Positions 1 through 8,010 of a stretch of 64,000 nt of DNA are shown piece after piece. Under the pieces are notes generated by a model. That model worked only from the letters and a program-made list of their open reading frames with translations, was not told the origin of the DNA and searched no databases. The stretch is from positions 1,364,001 through 1,428,000 of the forward strand of contig NZ_CP047452.1 in NCBI RefSeq assembly GCF_030440595.1, in the 5' to 3' direction. Both the position numbers and the translations under genes were made by a program. The stretch comes from Corynebacterium glucuronolyticum DSM 44120 (GTDB lineage: Bacteria; Actinomycetota; Actinomycetes; Mycobacteriales; Mycobacteriaceae). Numbering within the stretch: position 1 is the first letter of the stretch; the number at the start of each line of letters is the position of its first letter.

Positions 1-53
1 ACTTAAAAATATGTCCATCAGTGATCACACATAGCATAACAGTGGAAACAACA

Positions 54-86
54 GCACCCGCGCTTTGACAGACAAAACGCGGGTGC
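54..86 (-). terminator. Terminator of gnd
   Basis: A perfect 9-bp stem (54-62 with 78-86, GC-rich) lies just past the gnd stop. On the minus strand it is followed by a loosely T-rich stretch. It is a probable intrinsic terminator, although the T-tract is weak. Confidence 0.6.
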
Positions 87-100
87 GAGACAAAAATTAT

Positions 101-1552
101 TTAGTACTCAACTTCCGAGCGATCCTCAGACCACAGGGTGTGGAAGGTGCCTTCCTTGTCCACACGCTTGTAGGTGTGAGCACCAAAGAAGTCGCGCTGA
201 CCTTGGATGAGAGCGGCGGGCAGGCGGTTGGAACGCAGACCGTCGTAGTAGCTCAGTGACGATGCGAACACGGGCACCGGCACTCCGCGCTTTGTTGCCT
301 CAACGACAACGCGGCGCCAAGAGTCCACCAGACCATCGAGCTCACCGTTGAAGTACGGGTCGAGCAGAAGAGACGGAAGCTCCGGGTTCTTCTCAAAGGC
401 ATCGGTAATGCGGTTGAGGAAGGTTGCGCGGATGATGCAGCCCCCGCGCCAGATCTTGGCAAGCTCACCGGGCTTAATCGTCCAGTTGTATTCCTTCGCC
501 CCGGCAAGGATCTCGTCGAAGCCCTGAGCGTAGGCAACGAGCTTCGAGGCGTACAGAGCGCGACGAACGTCCTCGACAAATTGATCCTTGTCCACAGCTT
601 CCTCAGACAGGGTGCCGGAGGGCAGTTTGTCCTGCGCAGCAGCGCGCTGGTCGAGGCTGGAGGACAGTGCACGGGCGAAGACGGCTTCACCAATACCAGT
701 GACCGGGATGCCGAGGTCGAGAGCTTCCTTGGCCGTCCACCGACCGGTACCCTTCTGGCCGGCCGCATCCACAATGACGTCGACAAGCGGTTTGCCCGTC
801 TCAGCATCCTTATGGGCGAGAACCTCAGCGGTGATCTCAACCAGGTAAGAGTTCAGGTCACCCTTGTTCCACTCGCCAAAGATCTCGGAGATCTCATCGG
901 TATCCAGCCCGCCAACGCGACGCAGGAGATCGTAAGCCTCGCCGATGACCTGCATGTCAGCGTATTCGATGCCGTTGTGTACCATCTTCACAAAGTGTCC
1001 TGCACCATCGGAGCCGACGTGCGTGCAGCACGGCTCGCCGTCGACGTGAGCAGAGATGGATTCCAGAAGCGGTCCGAGAGATTCGTACGCCTTCTCCGTG
1101 CCGCCGGGCATAATCGACGGGCCGTGAAGTGCGCCTTCCTCGCCACCGGACACGCCGGTGCCAACGTAGTGCAGGCCACGGGCGCGGATTGCCTTCTCGC
1201 GGCGGATGGTGTCGGTGAACAGAGAGTTACCGCCATCGATGATGATGTCGCCTTCCTCCATCGCAGCGGCGAGCTGCTCAATGACGGCATCGGTGGCGGC
1301 ACCGGCCTGAACCATGATCATGGCACGGCGTGGTTTTTCGAGGCTAGCCACGAAATCCTCGATGGTATCGGACGGGAGGAAATCTCCCTCGGAGCCGTGG
1401 TTTTCCATGAGCGCCTGTGTCTTGGCGAAGGTGCGGTTGTAGACGGCGACGGTGTAGCCCTTGGAAGCGAAGTTGCGGGCGAGGTTGGAACCCATGATGG
1501 CGAGTCCAACGACGCCGATTTGGGCCTTCTTGTCAGGAGTTGCTTCTGTCAT
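101..1552 (-). CDS. gnd: 6-phosphogluconate dehydrogenase, decarboxylating
   Basis: This is the oxidative pentose-phosphate enzyme that converts 6-phosphogluconate to ribulose 5-phosphate, CO2 and NAD(P)H in the cytosol. The 483-residue product has the usual family length. It shows the dinucleotide fold GVVGLAIMGSNL (about residues 13-24), the IIDGGNS signature (about 104-110), the substrate loop GTGVSGGEEGA (about 131-141) and the catalytic VKMVHNGIEY segment (Lys189, Asn193). The reading frame stays open much further upstream, but homology begins at MTEATPDKK. That ATG lies exactly 7 nt after a TACGAT hexamer with no Shine-Dalgarno sequence, so the mRNA is probably leaderless. It is divergent from the thioesterase gene. 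Confidence 0.97.
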   Translation of the reverse strand: MTEATPDKKAQIGVVGLAIMGSNLARNFASKGYTVAVYNRTFAKTQALMENHGSEGDFLPSDTIEDFVASLEKPRRAMIMVQAGAATDAVIEQLAAAMEEGDIIIDGGNSLFTDTIRREKAIRARGLHYVGTGVSGGEEGALHGPSIMPGGTEKAYESLGPLLESISAHVDGEPCCTHVGSDGAGHFVKMVHNGIEYADMQVIGEAYDLLRRVGGLDTDEISEIFGEWNKGDLNSYLVEITAEVLAHKDAETGKPLVDVIVDAAGQKGTGRWTAKEALDLGIPVTGIGEAVFARALSSSLDQRAAAQDKLPSGTLSEEAVDKDQFVEDVRRALYASKLVAYAQGFDEILAGAKEYNWTIKPGELAKIWRGGCIIRATFLNRITDAFEKNPELPSLLLDPYFNGELDGLVDSWRRVVVEATKRGVPVPVFASSLSYYDGLRSNRLPAALIQGQRDFFGAHTYKRVDKEGTFHTLWSEDRSEVEY

Positions 1553-1559
1553 ACTTAGT

Positions 1560-1565
1560 ATCGTA
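1560..1565 (-). promoter_or_regulatory. -10 element of gnd (leaderless type)
   Basis: The hexamer TACGAT (minus strand) ends 7 nt before the gnd ATG and there is no ribosome binding site, so transcription should begin at or next to the start codon. Confidence 0.55.
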
Positions 1566-1648
1566 CCTAGTCCGCCGGTGGGAGAGCAGTCTCGGCAACA
1601 AAGTTGCCAACTTTTTCCTTCACACGAGCCGGAACCCCACAATCGCGG

Positions 1649-1654
1649 TAGCCT
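1649..1654 (+). promoter_or_regulatory. -10 element of the thioesterase gene (leaderless type)
   Basis: TAGCCT ends 7 nt before the ATG at 1662 and no Shine-Dalgarno sequence is present. This gives a back-to-back promoter pair with gnd within about 110 bp. Confidence 0.5.
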
Positions 1655-1661
1655 TAAGGCC

Positions 1662-2114
1662 ATGAAGCTGCAAGAGTTATGTGCCCGTGCCCATTCCCGC
1701 CCTCTCGATGAGCAGGAAATAGCGGAATTTAACGCTGCCACCGGCGGGTTGGACAGCACGCTCGGGGCGCGATACACGGCTATTTCCCGCGGAACGGTAA
1801 CAATGGAGTTGGAGATCACAGACCGCGTCACCCAGCCTTTCGGTATCGTTCACGGTGGTGTGTACTCAGCACTGGCGGAATCGGCGGCATCTGTTGGTGG
1901 GCTCGTGGCCACTGCGGGAGCCCGGGGAGTTGCGGGCATCTCCAATTCCACCGATTTCGTCTCGTCCGCAGCGCACGGCACGATCACCGTGACGGCGCAG
2001 GCCGTGCACTGCGGAAAAACGCTGCACCTGTGGAACGTGACCTGTACCAGCGGCGAGCGGATCCTGGCCAAGAGCGCCGTCCGCCTCATCGTGCACAGTG
2101 CGCGGATGGACTAA
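1662..2114 (+). CDS. PaaI-family hotdog thioesterase
   Basis: The 150-residue protein belongs to the PaaI/YbdB-like acyl-CoA thioesterases. These hydrolyse acyl- or aryl-CoA thioesters in the cytosol and form hotdog-fold tetramers. The family motif GIVHGGVYSALAES (about residues 61-74) carries the conserved HGG and the acidic residue expected for catalysis. The frame remains open upstream into gnd, but homology and the -10 spacing both place the start at MKLQELCAR. It is divergent from gnd and not in an obvious operon. The substrate cannot be told from sequence; related genes are often annotated as menaquinone-pathway or phenylacetyl-CoA thioesterases. Confidence 0.88.
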   Translation: MKLQELCARAHSRPLDEQEIAEFNAATGGLDSTLGARYTAISRGTVTMELEITDRVTQPFGIVHGGVYSALAESAASVGGLVATAGARGVAGISNSTDFVSSAAHGTITVTAQAVHCGKTLHLWNVTCTSGERILAKSAVRLIVHSARMD

Positions 2115-2267
2115 AAACGAACTTTCCAGCTTGTACGTCCTCTGTTGGAAAATAGTACGAGCGCAGAAGTGTGTTGGGTGCGTTGTTGTCTATGTCTGTT
2201 GGCTGAGTCCGATGGGTGAATCGTCGCTTGTAGCTGTTGCCCGCACACTCATTTTCTGCACAAGAAA

Positions 2268-2292
2268 TCCCCTGCCCGTTGCGGGCAGGGGA
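2268..2292 (-). terminator. Terminator of the permease gene
   Basis: An 11-bp perfect GC-rich stem (2268-2278 with 2282-2292) has a tight TTG loop. It is followed on the minus strand by ATTTCTTG, immediately past the permease stop. Confidence 0.8.
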
Positions 2293-2323
2293 AGGTCGTT
2301 TCGCGGTACGCCGGTTCTTTTAC

Positions 2324-3661
2324 TTAGGAGAACAGGTGGACGAGACCGAGGAAGATGCCACTAATAGCGATCAGGCCGGTCACGATAACGAAGATATTCG
2401 ATGCGTTCTTGCGGTATGGCTTGAACACATCGACGGTGTAGATCGCGATCATCGGCATGAGGTACAAGATGGACGCGATAACAGGGCCGGAGAGCGATTC
2501 GATGATGGACAGAATCGAGGGGTTCATGATCGCCGCGATCCAGGTTGTGACGAACATAAACACGGCGACACCGGTATTGATTGCCTTCATCCCTACCTTT
2601 TCCACAAAAGCGGGTGCAGAGGCACGAACGAGTCCGGCAGCGCCCTCAGCGGCACCGAGGTAGTGGCCGAAGAAGCTGGAGACGATGGCGGCAAAGGCTA
2701 CCAACGGTCCGAGGTAGGAGATCAGGGGGTTGCCGTGCACGTTGGCCAGGTAGGACAGAACCGGGAGGTTCTGTTCCTTGGCCTCAGCCATGCCGTCGGG
2801 GCCGAGTGCAAGGACGCAGGACCAGACGAAGAACATCGTGAACACGACGAGGAGGATCATCGTCCAGAACAGGACGCGTGATGCGTGCTGAGTGGAGCGC
2901 GAGCCGTGTGCGCGCTGCATGGCAACGGAGAACTGGGAGATTGCCGGGGAGTGGTTGAAGGCGAACACCATGACGGGGATGATGATGAACACCGAGTAGA
3001 TGATGGAGCTCGGAGAGTTATCGCCGATCTCCATGAGGCCACGGAAGTCCCACGACGGGATGAGGTAGATGGACACGCCGAAGAGGCAAGCGATGAGCGG
3101 GTACACCATCCAGCCGGTGACGATGAGCATGAGGCGCTCGCCCCACAGCAGCACGGCCATCATGGCGGCGATGAGGATCGCGGAGAGGATCGCGCGGGGT
3201 ACTTCGGGCCAACCCATCTGGTTGACGAAGAAGGAGTTCACGGTGTTGGTGATGGAGACACCGTAGATGAGCACGATGGGGTAAATCGCGAGGAAGTAGA
3301 GGATCGTGATGATCCAGCCGGGAATCTTGCCAAAGTACTGAGCTGCGACGACCGTGATGTCATCGGCGTACCCCGGGGAGAGGCAGACGAACCGCGACAG
3401 CGCACGGTGAGAAAAGTACGTCATTCCCGGAATGAGAAGTGTGACGATGAGTAGCGGCCAGAAGCCGCCGATACCAGCGTTGAGTGGGAGGAACAAAATT
3501 CCGGCGCCGACGGCGGTACCGAACAAGCTGAATACCCAGCTGCGGTCGTAAGCTTTGAGGTCGGAGGGAATTTCGTCGCGTTGCCGTGCGGAGTCGTCTG
3601 CAGCCGCAGTGGGTGTGCGGTCGACGGCATCATTGGCTTGTGTATTTTTTGATGAAGCCAC
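2324..3661 (-). CDS. Serine/threonine-type amino-acid permease (HAAAP/STP family, SdaC-like)
   Basis: The 445-residue membrane protein resembles the hydroxy/aromatic amino-acid permeases SdaC, TdcC and DlsT, which import serine or threonine with H+ or Na+. After a hydrophilic 40-residue N-terminus comes the family opening YDRSWVFSLFGTAVGAGILFLP. About eleven hydrophobic helices follow, including the later segment HYLGAAEGAAGLVR. The start is a GTG preceded by the Shine-Dalgarno sequence AAAAGGA. It stands alone with its own terminator and is divergent from the methyltransferase. No serine deaminase is nearby in the window, so the assignment to serine is from family resemblance only. Confidence 0.87.
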   Translation of the reverse strand: MASSKNTQANDAVDRTPTAAADDSARQRDEIPSDLKAYDRSWVFSLFGTAVGAGILFLPLNAGIGGFWPLLIVTLLIPGMTYFSHRALSRFVCLSPGYADDITVVAAQYFGKIPGWIITILYFLAIYPIVLIYGVSITNTVNSFFVNQMGWPEVPRAILSAILIAAMMAVLLWGERLMLIVTGWMVYPLIACLFGVSIYLIPSWDFRGLMEIGDNSPSSIIYSVFIIIPVMVFAFNHSPAISQFSVAMQRAHGSRSTQHASRVLFWTMILLVVFTMFFVWSCVLALGPDGMAEAKEQNLPVLSYLANVHGNPLISYLGPLVAFAAIVSSFFGHYLGAAEGAAGLVRASAPAFVEKVGMKAINTGVAVFMFVTTWIAAIMNPSILSIIESLSGPVIASILYLMPMIAIYTVDVFKPYRKNASNIFVIVTGLIAISGIFLGLVHLFS

Positions 3662-3800
3662 GTTGGTCCTTTTCTGTAGATTATTGGACTAACTGTGTTG
3701 ACCAGATCACATTCTGCTCAACATTTTACGTACACCACCCTAGGGGGTTGTAACAGTGGGAAACAAACCGAATTACGTATGTCGGGTACCCCCGATTGGT

Positions 3801-3806
3801 TAGACT
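3801..3806 (+). promoter_or_regulatory. Probable -10 of the methyltransferase gene
   Basis: TAGACT lies 12 nt before the ATG and no Shine-Dalgarno sequence is visible, so any leader would be only a few bases long. Confidence 0.35.
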
Positions 3807-3818
3807 ACAGTTGTTTTT

Positions 3819-4454
3819 ATGCCCACATGGAAACAGATTACGGATAACAACCCGCAGCATTCAGTCGCCTATGCCCAGCGCTGGGACCGTATCGAAGCGG
3901 AGGGAAAAGACATCTACGGGGAGGCTCGGCTTGTCGACGCTCTCGTGGATCGGAAGTCTCAAATCCTAGACGTAGGCTGTGGTCAAGGTCGGATCGGTGG
4001 ATACCTCGTTGGTTGTGGGCACGCGGTGACGGGGGTGGACATCGATCCCTATCTCATCGACGTTGCCCGCTCTCGTCATCCGGAAGCCACCTGGGACGTC
4101 GCCGACCTCGTTGCCGATGAGCTCCCGGCCGGCCCCTTCGACGCTGTCATTAGCACGGGAAATGTCTTTACCTTCTTGGCTCCGGGCTCCCAGGGTGCGG
4201 TGTTAGAAAAGCTAGCGGGTCTTCTCAAGCAATCTGGTCGCCTGGTACTCGGGTTTGGATTGGATCGCGGTTACAGCTTCGATCAGTTCGAAGCTGATTG
4301 GGAGGCGGCGGGTTTGCGCAGCTCCTTGCTGCTGCAAAGCTGGGATCTTCGTCCGTTCACGCGAGGACGTTCCTCCTTTGTGGTCGCCATCCTCGAGCAC
4401 GCTGAAAAGCAAGCGAAGCCGTCGCTCGACCTCGGCCTGTTGAAGAAGTTTTAA
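3819..4454 (+). CDS. Class I SAM-dependent methyltransferase
   Basis: The 211-residue protein has a Rossmann methyltransferase fold. Motif I is ILDVGCGQGRIG (about residues 49-60). The acidic end of strand 2 is in VTGVDIDP (about 70-77) and motif II-like DVADL follows at about 93-97. The target is unknown; the fold resembles small-molecule and ubiquinone/menaquinone-type methyltransferases, but no substrate-specific residues can be named. It lies between divergent sdaC-like and convergent pflA genes and shares a terminator with pflA, so it is likely a single-gene transcript. No ribosome binding site precedes the ATG. Confidence 0.88.
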   Translation: MPTWKQITDNNPQHSVAYAQRWDRIEAEGKDIYGEARLVDALVDRKSQILDVGCGQGRIGGYLVGCGHAVTGVDIDPYLIDVARSRHPEATWDVADLVADELPAGPFDAVISTGNVFTFLAPGSQGAVLEKLAGLLKQSGRLVLGFGLDRGYSFDQFEADWEAAGLRSSLLLQSWDLRPFTRGRSSFVVAILEHAEKQAKPSLDLGLLKKF

Positions 4455-4490
4455 AAATATGGACTGGGTACCTACCCAGTCCATATTTTT
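4453..4490. terminator. Shared bidirectional terminator, methyltransferase / pflA
   Basis: A near-perfect inverted repeat (4453-4470 with 4473-4490) has an A-tract on one flank and a T-tract on the other, so it serves both convergent genes. The stop codons of both genes lie at or in its edges. Confidence 0.93.
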
Positions 4491-5359
4491 TAGAAAGTAG
4501 TGAGGCCGTAGGAACGGAATACGGCCCGTGCTGCCTCCACCGCCTTTGCTGACGGCGGCTTCACGCCCTCGAGCTTGTACTCCATATCGAGGTTCTTCCA
4601 CTTATCGGCACCCATGTTGTGGAAGGGGAGAACCTCCACACGCTCGACGGATGACTTCCAGCGGGAAACGATTTGAGCGACGCGCTCAATGTTTTCCGGA
4701 GCGTCCGTCCAACCAGGCACCAGGACGAAGCGAATCCAGATCTTCTTGCCAAGTTTGGTGAGACGCTCACCAAAGTCCAACGTTGGCTGAAGGTCGCGGC
4801 TCGTTACCCTCTTGTATGTGTCCGGAAAGCCAGACTTCACATCGAGGAGGAAGAGATCGATGTTGGCGATGTCATTATCGGTGAGCCTGGCGCCGAGGAA
4901 ACCAGACGTGTCGATCGCCGTGTGGATGCCCGCCGCGTGAACTGCCTCCAGAATCCGTCGCGTAAACGCGATCTGGAAAAGCGGCTCACCACCGGAGATC
5001 GTCAGGCCGCCACCAGAGGCGTTAAACACGGGGCGATACCGTTTAATCTTCTTGATGATCGCCTCGACATCCTCCAGCGTGCCCTCCTTCATATCCATTG
5101 TGTCGGGATTGTGACAGTACACGCAACGCAGCGGGCACCCGGAGAGGAAAAGCGTCATGCGGGTACCAGGTCCGTCGACGGCCGTCACAAGTTCCCACGA
5201 ATGAACGAGCCCCACGGACCCCGTTCTCCTCGCCGCGAAAAGTTCGGAGCGCTCGGCTTCTGCAAGATCGGAATGTCCGCCGATGCCGCCGGCCATGCCA
5301 CGTATGCGTTCACCGTCGGAGGGAGCGATAGTAACCGTTGAGTTTAATCCATCTGCCAT
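4490..5359 (-). CDS. pflA: Pyruvate formate-lyase activating enzyme (radical SAM)
   Basis: PflA uses a [4Fe-4S] cluster and S-adenosylmethionine to abstract a hydrogen from the glycine of pyruvate formate-lyase, generating the glycyl radical. The cluster motif CxxxCxxC is present in GCPLRCVYCHNPDTM (Cys75, Cys79, Cys82). The glycine-rich GGEP motif is at about 123-126 and the PFL-activase region TVDGP-like AVDGPGTR at about 60-67. At 289 residues it is about 45 longer than E. coli PflA because of an N-terminal extension without recognisable motifs. A good Shine-Dalgarno (GAGGAGG) supports the ATG used. A terminator separates it from the upstream pfl genes, so it is probably transcribed separately. 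Confidence 0.95.
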   Translation of the reverse strand: MADGLNSTVTIAPSDGERIRGMAGGIGGHSDLAEAERSELFAARRTGSVGLVHSWELVTAVDGPGTRMTLFLSGCPLRCVYCHNPDTMDMKEGTLEDVEAIIKKIKRYRPVFNASGGGLTISGGEPLFQIAFTRRILEAVHAAGIHTAIDTSGFLGARLTDNDIANIDLFLLDVKSGFPDTYKRVTSRDLQPTLDFGERLTKLGKKIWIRFVLVPGWTDAPENIERVAQIVSRWKSSVERVEVLPFHNMGADKWKNLDMEYKLEGVKPPSAKAVEAARAVFRSYGLTTF

Positions 5360-5513
5360 AGTGTTCCTCCTCGTGATTAATCGTTGTTCATCTCATTTCG
5401 ACCGCATCCATGATGAGCACCTGTAGGAGGCGGCTATCGCACAACGTCCACTGTTAATTAGATATTACCAAATGTAAAGCCGTGGTGAGATAGGATCCAC
5501 GGGCATATGAAAG

Positions 5514-5541
5514 CGCCCGCCACGGGAGTACGCAGCGGGCG
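5514..5541 (-). terminator. Terminator of the split pfl operon
   Basis: A 7-bp GC stem (5514-5520 with 5535-5541) with a 14-nt loop, followed on the minus strand by GCTTTCAT, lies about 20 bp past the small-subunit stop. Confidence 0.6.
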
Positions 5542-5559
5542 AGTTGGGAAAACTATCCC

Positions 5560-5811
5560 TTAAGCGTTGTGGTGGAACGTACGGGAGAGGACGTCCAGCT
5601 GCTGCTCGCGGGTCAGCTTGACAAAGTTAACGGCGTAACCGGAAACGCGAACGGTGAGGTTCGGGTACTTCTCCGGGTGCTCCATTGCGTCTTCGAGCGT
5701 GGACTGATCCAGCACGTTGATGTTGGCGTGGTAGAGGCCAGACTCGGAGTTGTTCTTCTCGCGGTTAGCCTTCATGGATTCCATGCGGGACTCGAAAGTC
5801 TGAGCAGACAT
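5560..5811 (-). CDS. Glycyl-radical subunit of pyruvate formate-lyase (GrcA/YfiD-like)
   Basis: The 83-residue protein is almost exactly the C-terminal radical domain of pyruvate formate-lyase. It contains the [15 protein letters not shown] stretch (about residues 39-50) and the radical loop RVSGYAVNF, with the radical-bearing glycine at about residue 58, ending in SRTFHHNA. It resembles the autonomous spare-part protein YfiD/GrcA. The difference here is that the neighbouring large subunit lacks this domain, so this protein must supply the radical in trans for the enzyme to work. It has its own ATG and an AGAGAG ribosome site. It is the second gene of the operon, 93 bp after the large subunit, with a strong hairpin in the gap. 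Confidence 0.92.
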   Translation of the reverse strand: MSAQTFESRMESMKANREKNNSESGLYHANINVLDQSTLEDAMEHPEKYPNLTVRVSGYAVNFVKLTREQQLDVLSRTFHHNA

Positions 5812-5838
5812 ATTGTTATCTCTCTTTCTGTATTTACG

Positions 5839-5877
5839 GGGCCCCGGGCCGGTTCCTCCACAGGGGAGGGGCCCAGG
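5839..5877 (-). other. Intercistronic hairpin between the two pfl subunit genes
   Basis: In the 93-bp gap, one fold pairs 5846-5850 with 5870-5874 and 5855-5859 with 5865-5869. A competing 7-bp fold pairs 5839-5845 with 5868-5874. The two cannot form together. No T-tract follows on the minus strand, so it is not a simple terminator. It could be an RNA-processing or stability site or a partial terminator that sets subunit ratio; this role is inference. Confidence 0.5.
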
Positions 5878-5904
5878 AAGATTGTTTGAAGCCTACGGTG
5901 TCGA

Positions 5905-8010
5905 TTAGGCGGGGCAGTTATCGCCGTCGATGATGAAGCCGGCGTCCAGGATGCCAACGAGGTTGTTGACCTGCTCATCCTTGTTGCGACCAAGGCCCGA
6001 CGGGGTGATGGTGTTGGTCAGCGAAATGCCGTCCAGCGCATCGTTGTAGTCCAGCTTGCCCACGGAAAGCATGGATGCAACCATGCCGTGGCTGTCTGCG
6101 CCGTTCTCGGGGTTCGCACCCGGTGCGAACGGGGTGCCTGCCTTGTGGCCGGACGGGAAGGCACCGGTGGCCTTGCCGTACACCACGTTGGAGGTGATGG
6201 TCAGCACGGACTGCGTCGGGATAGCGTCCCGGTACATCGGGATTTCCTTGATCTTCGACATGATGGTGTGAACCACCGTAGCCGCAATATCATCGGCGCG
6301 GTCATCGTCGTTGCCGTAGCAGGGGAAGTCACCCTCGGTCTTGTAATCGACGATGAGACCCGTCTCGTCGCGCACCGGGTAAACCTTGGCGTACTTGATG
6401 GCGGAGAGCGAGTCAGCAACGATGGACAGTCCGGCGATGCCACAGCCCATGGTGCGGACAATCTCGGCATCGTGGAGTGCCATCTCGACGGCCTCGTAGG
6501 CGTAACGGTCGTGGCAGTAGTGGATGATGTTCAGAGCCTCTACGTAGGTGCCGACAACCCAGTCCAGCATCTCCTCGTACTTCTCCCATACCTCGTCGAA
6601 GTCGAGCGGGCCATCGCCCTGAACGCCCTCGCGCTCGTCGGTGATCTGCTTGCCGCTGACCTCGTCGCGACCGCCGTTCATGGCGTAGAGGAGAGCCTTA
6701 GCGGAGTTCACGCGGGCACCGAAGAACTGCATCTGCTTACCCACGCGCATCGGGGACACACAGCACGCGATTGCCGCATCGTCGCCCCACTGCTTACGAA
6801 TCTGCTTGTCGGACTCGTACTGGATAGAGGAGGTCTCGATCGAAATAGCGGCGCAGAATTCCTTGTAACCAGCCGGAAGTTCCGGATCCCAGAAAATGGT
6901 GATGTTCGGCTCCGGGGCGGGACCAAGGTTACGCAGTGTCTGCAGCAGGCGGAAGGAAGTCTTGGTGACCAGCGGGCGCCCGTCGTTGGAAAAGCCAGCA
7001 TCGGACCAGGTTGCCCAGTAAGGATCGCCAGAGAAGATCTGATCGTAATCCTCGGTGCGGAGGAAGCGAACGATGCGCAGCTTGATGACGAGTGCGTCGA
7101 TGATCTCCTGGGCATCGTCCTCAGTAATGGTGCCAGCAGCGAGGTCGCGCTCGAAGTAGCAGTCGAAGAATGCGGAGAGGCGACCGAAGGACATAGCGGC
7201 GCCGTCCTGGCTCTTGACGGAAGCAAGGTAGCCGAAGTACGTCCACTGAACAGCTTCCTGGGCGGTCTTAGCCGGGCCGGAAATGTCGAACCCGTACATT
7301 TCAGCCATGTGCTTCAGCTTCTTCAGCGCCTTGATCTGCTCGGAGTGCTCCTCGCGGTAGCGAGCCCAGTGTTCGGAGAAGTTGTCGCCTGCAACCTTGT
7401 CCTTTTCCGCAGTCTTCTCCTCGATGAGACGGTCAACACCGTAGAGTGCAACTCGACGGTAGTCGCCGATGATGCGGCCACGGCCGTAGGCATCCGGCAA
7501 GCCGGTGATGATGTGGGAAGAACGAGCGGCGCGGATGCGCGGGGTGTAGATGTCGAACACCGCGTCGTTGTGGGTCTTGCGGTAGCGGGTGAAGATCTCC
7601 TCAACATCCGGGTTAACTTCCTTGCCGGCCTCCTTGATGGCCTGCTTCACCATGCGCCAGCCACCGTTCGGCATCATGGCACGCTTCAGCGGGACATCGG
7701 TCTGCAGACCGACGATGACGTTGTCGTCGTCAGAAATGTAGCCAGCAGGGAAGGCATCGATGTCAGCAGGGGTTTCGGTATCAACATCGTAGATGCGCTT
7801 CTTACGCTCGACGGAGAGGTAGTTCTCCTCAAGGTGATCCCAGACACGCTTGGTCTTCTCGGTCGGGCCGGAGAGGAACGAAGCATCACCCTCGTACGGA
7901 GTGTAGTTCTTCTGGATGAAGTCGCGGACGTCGATTTCATCCTGCCAGTTGCCGGGCTCAAAGCCCTTCCATTCTGCAGCGACCTTCTGGTTGTCTACTT
8001 GTGCAGTCAC
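5905..8010 (-). CDS. pflB: Pyruvate formate-lyase catalytic subunit, lacking the glycyl-radical domain
   Basis: It cleaves pyruvate with CoA to acetyl-CoA and formate under anoxia. The 701-residue protein aligns with the body of PflB. The active-site pair is in AIACCVSPMRVG (Cys416-Cys417, matching E. coli Cys418-Cys419), and other family blocks such as TGLPDAYGRGRIIGDYRR and PNITIFWDPELP are intact. It stops at FIIDGDNCPA, just before the roughly 60 C-terminal residues that carry the radical glycine in 750-790-residue PflB proteins. That missing part is encoded next door. The start is GTG with an AAAGGCGGGA ribosome site. The break falls between domains and both pieces have normal start signals, so this looks like a stable gene fission rather than damage. 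Confidence 0.96.
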   Translation of the reverse strand: MTAQVDNQKVAAEWKGFEPGNWQDEIDVRDFIQKNYTPYEGDASFLSGPTEKTKRVWDHLEENYLSVERKKRIYDVDTETPADIDAFPAGYISDDDNVIVGLQTDVPLKRAMMPNGGWRMVKQAIKEAGKEVNPDVEEIFTRYRKTHNDAVFDIYTPRIRAARSSHIITGLPDAYGRGRIIGDYRRVALYGVDRLIEEKTAEKDKVAGDNFSEHWARYREEHSEQIKALKKLKHMAEMYGFDISGPAKTAQEAVQWTYFGYLASVKSQDGAAMSFGRLSAFFDCYFERDLAAGTITEDDAQEIIDALVIKLRIVRFLRTEDYDQIFSGDPYWATWSDAGFSNDGRPLVTKTSFRLLQTLRNLGPAPEPNITIFWDPELPAGYKEFCAAISIETSSIQYESDKQIRKQWGDDAAIACCVSPMRVGKQMQFFGARVNSAKALLYAMNGGRDEVSGKQITDEREGVQGDGPLDFDEVWEKYEEMLDWVVGTYVEALNIIHYCHDRYAYEAVEMALHDAEIVRTMGCGIAGLSIVADSLSAIKYAKVYPVRDETGLIVDYKTEGDFPCYGNDDDRADDIAATVVHTIMSKIKEIPMYRDAIPTQSVLTITSNVVYGKATGAFPSGHKAGTPFAPGANPENGADSHGMVASMLSVGKLDYNDALDGISLTNTITPSGLGRNKDEQVNNLVGILDAGFIIDGDNCPA

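Noticed and set aside
5811..5905. The pflB split as a sequencing frameshift
   Set aside because: The two parts are separated by 93 bp of non-coding sequence with a hairpin and a ribosome site; the small protein has an N-terminal stretch of its own, so a single base error cannot join them.
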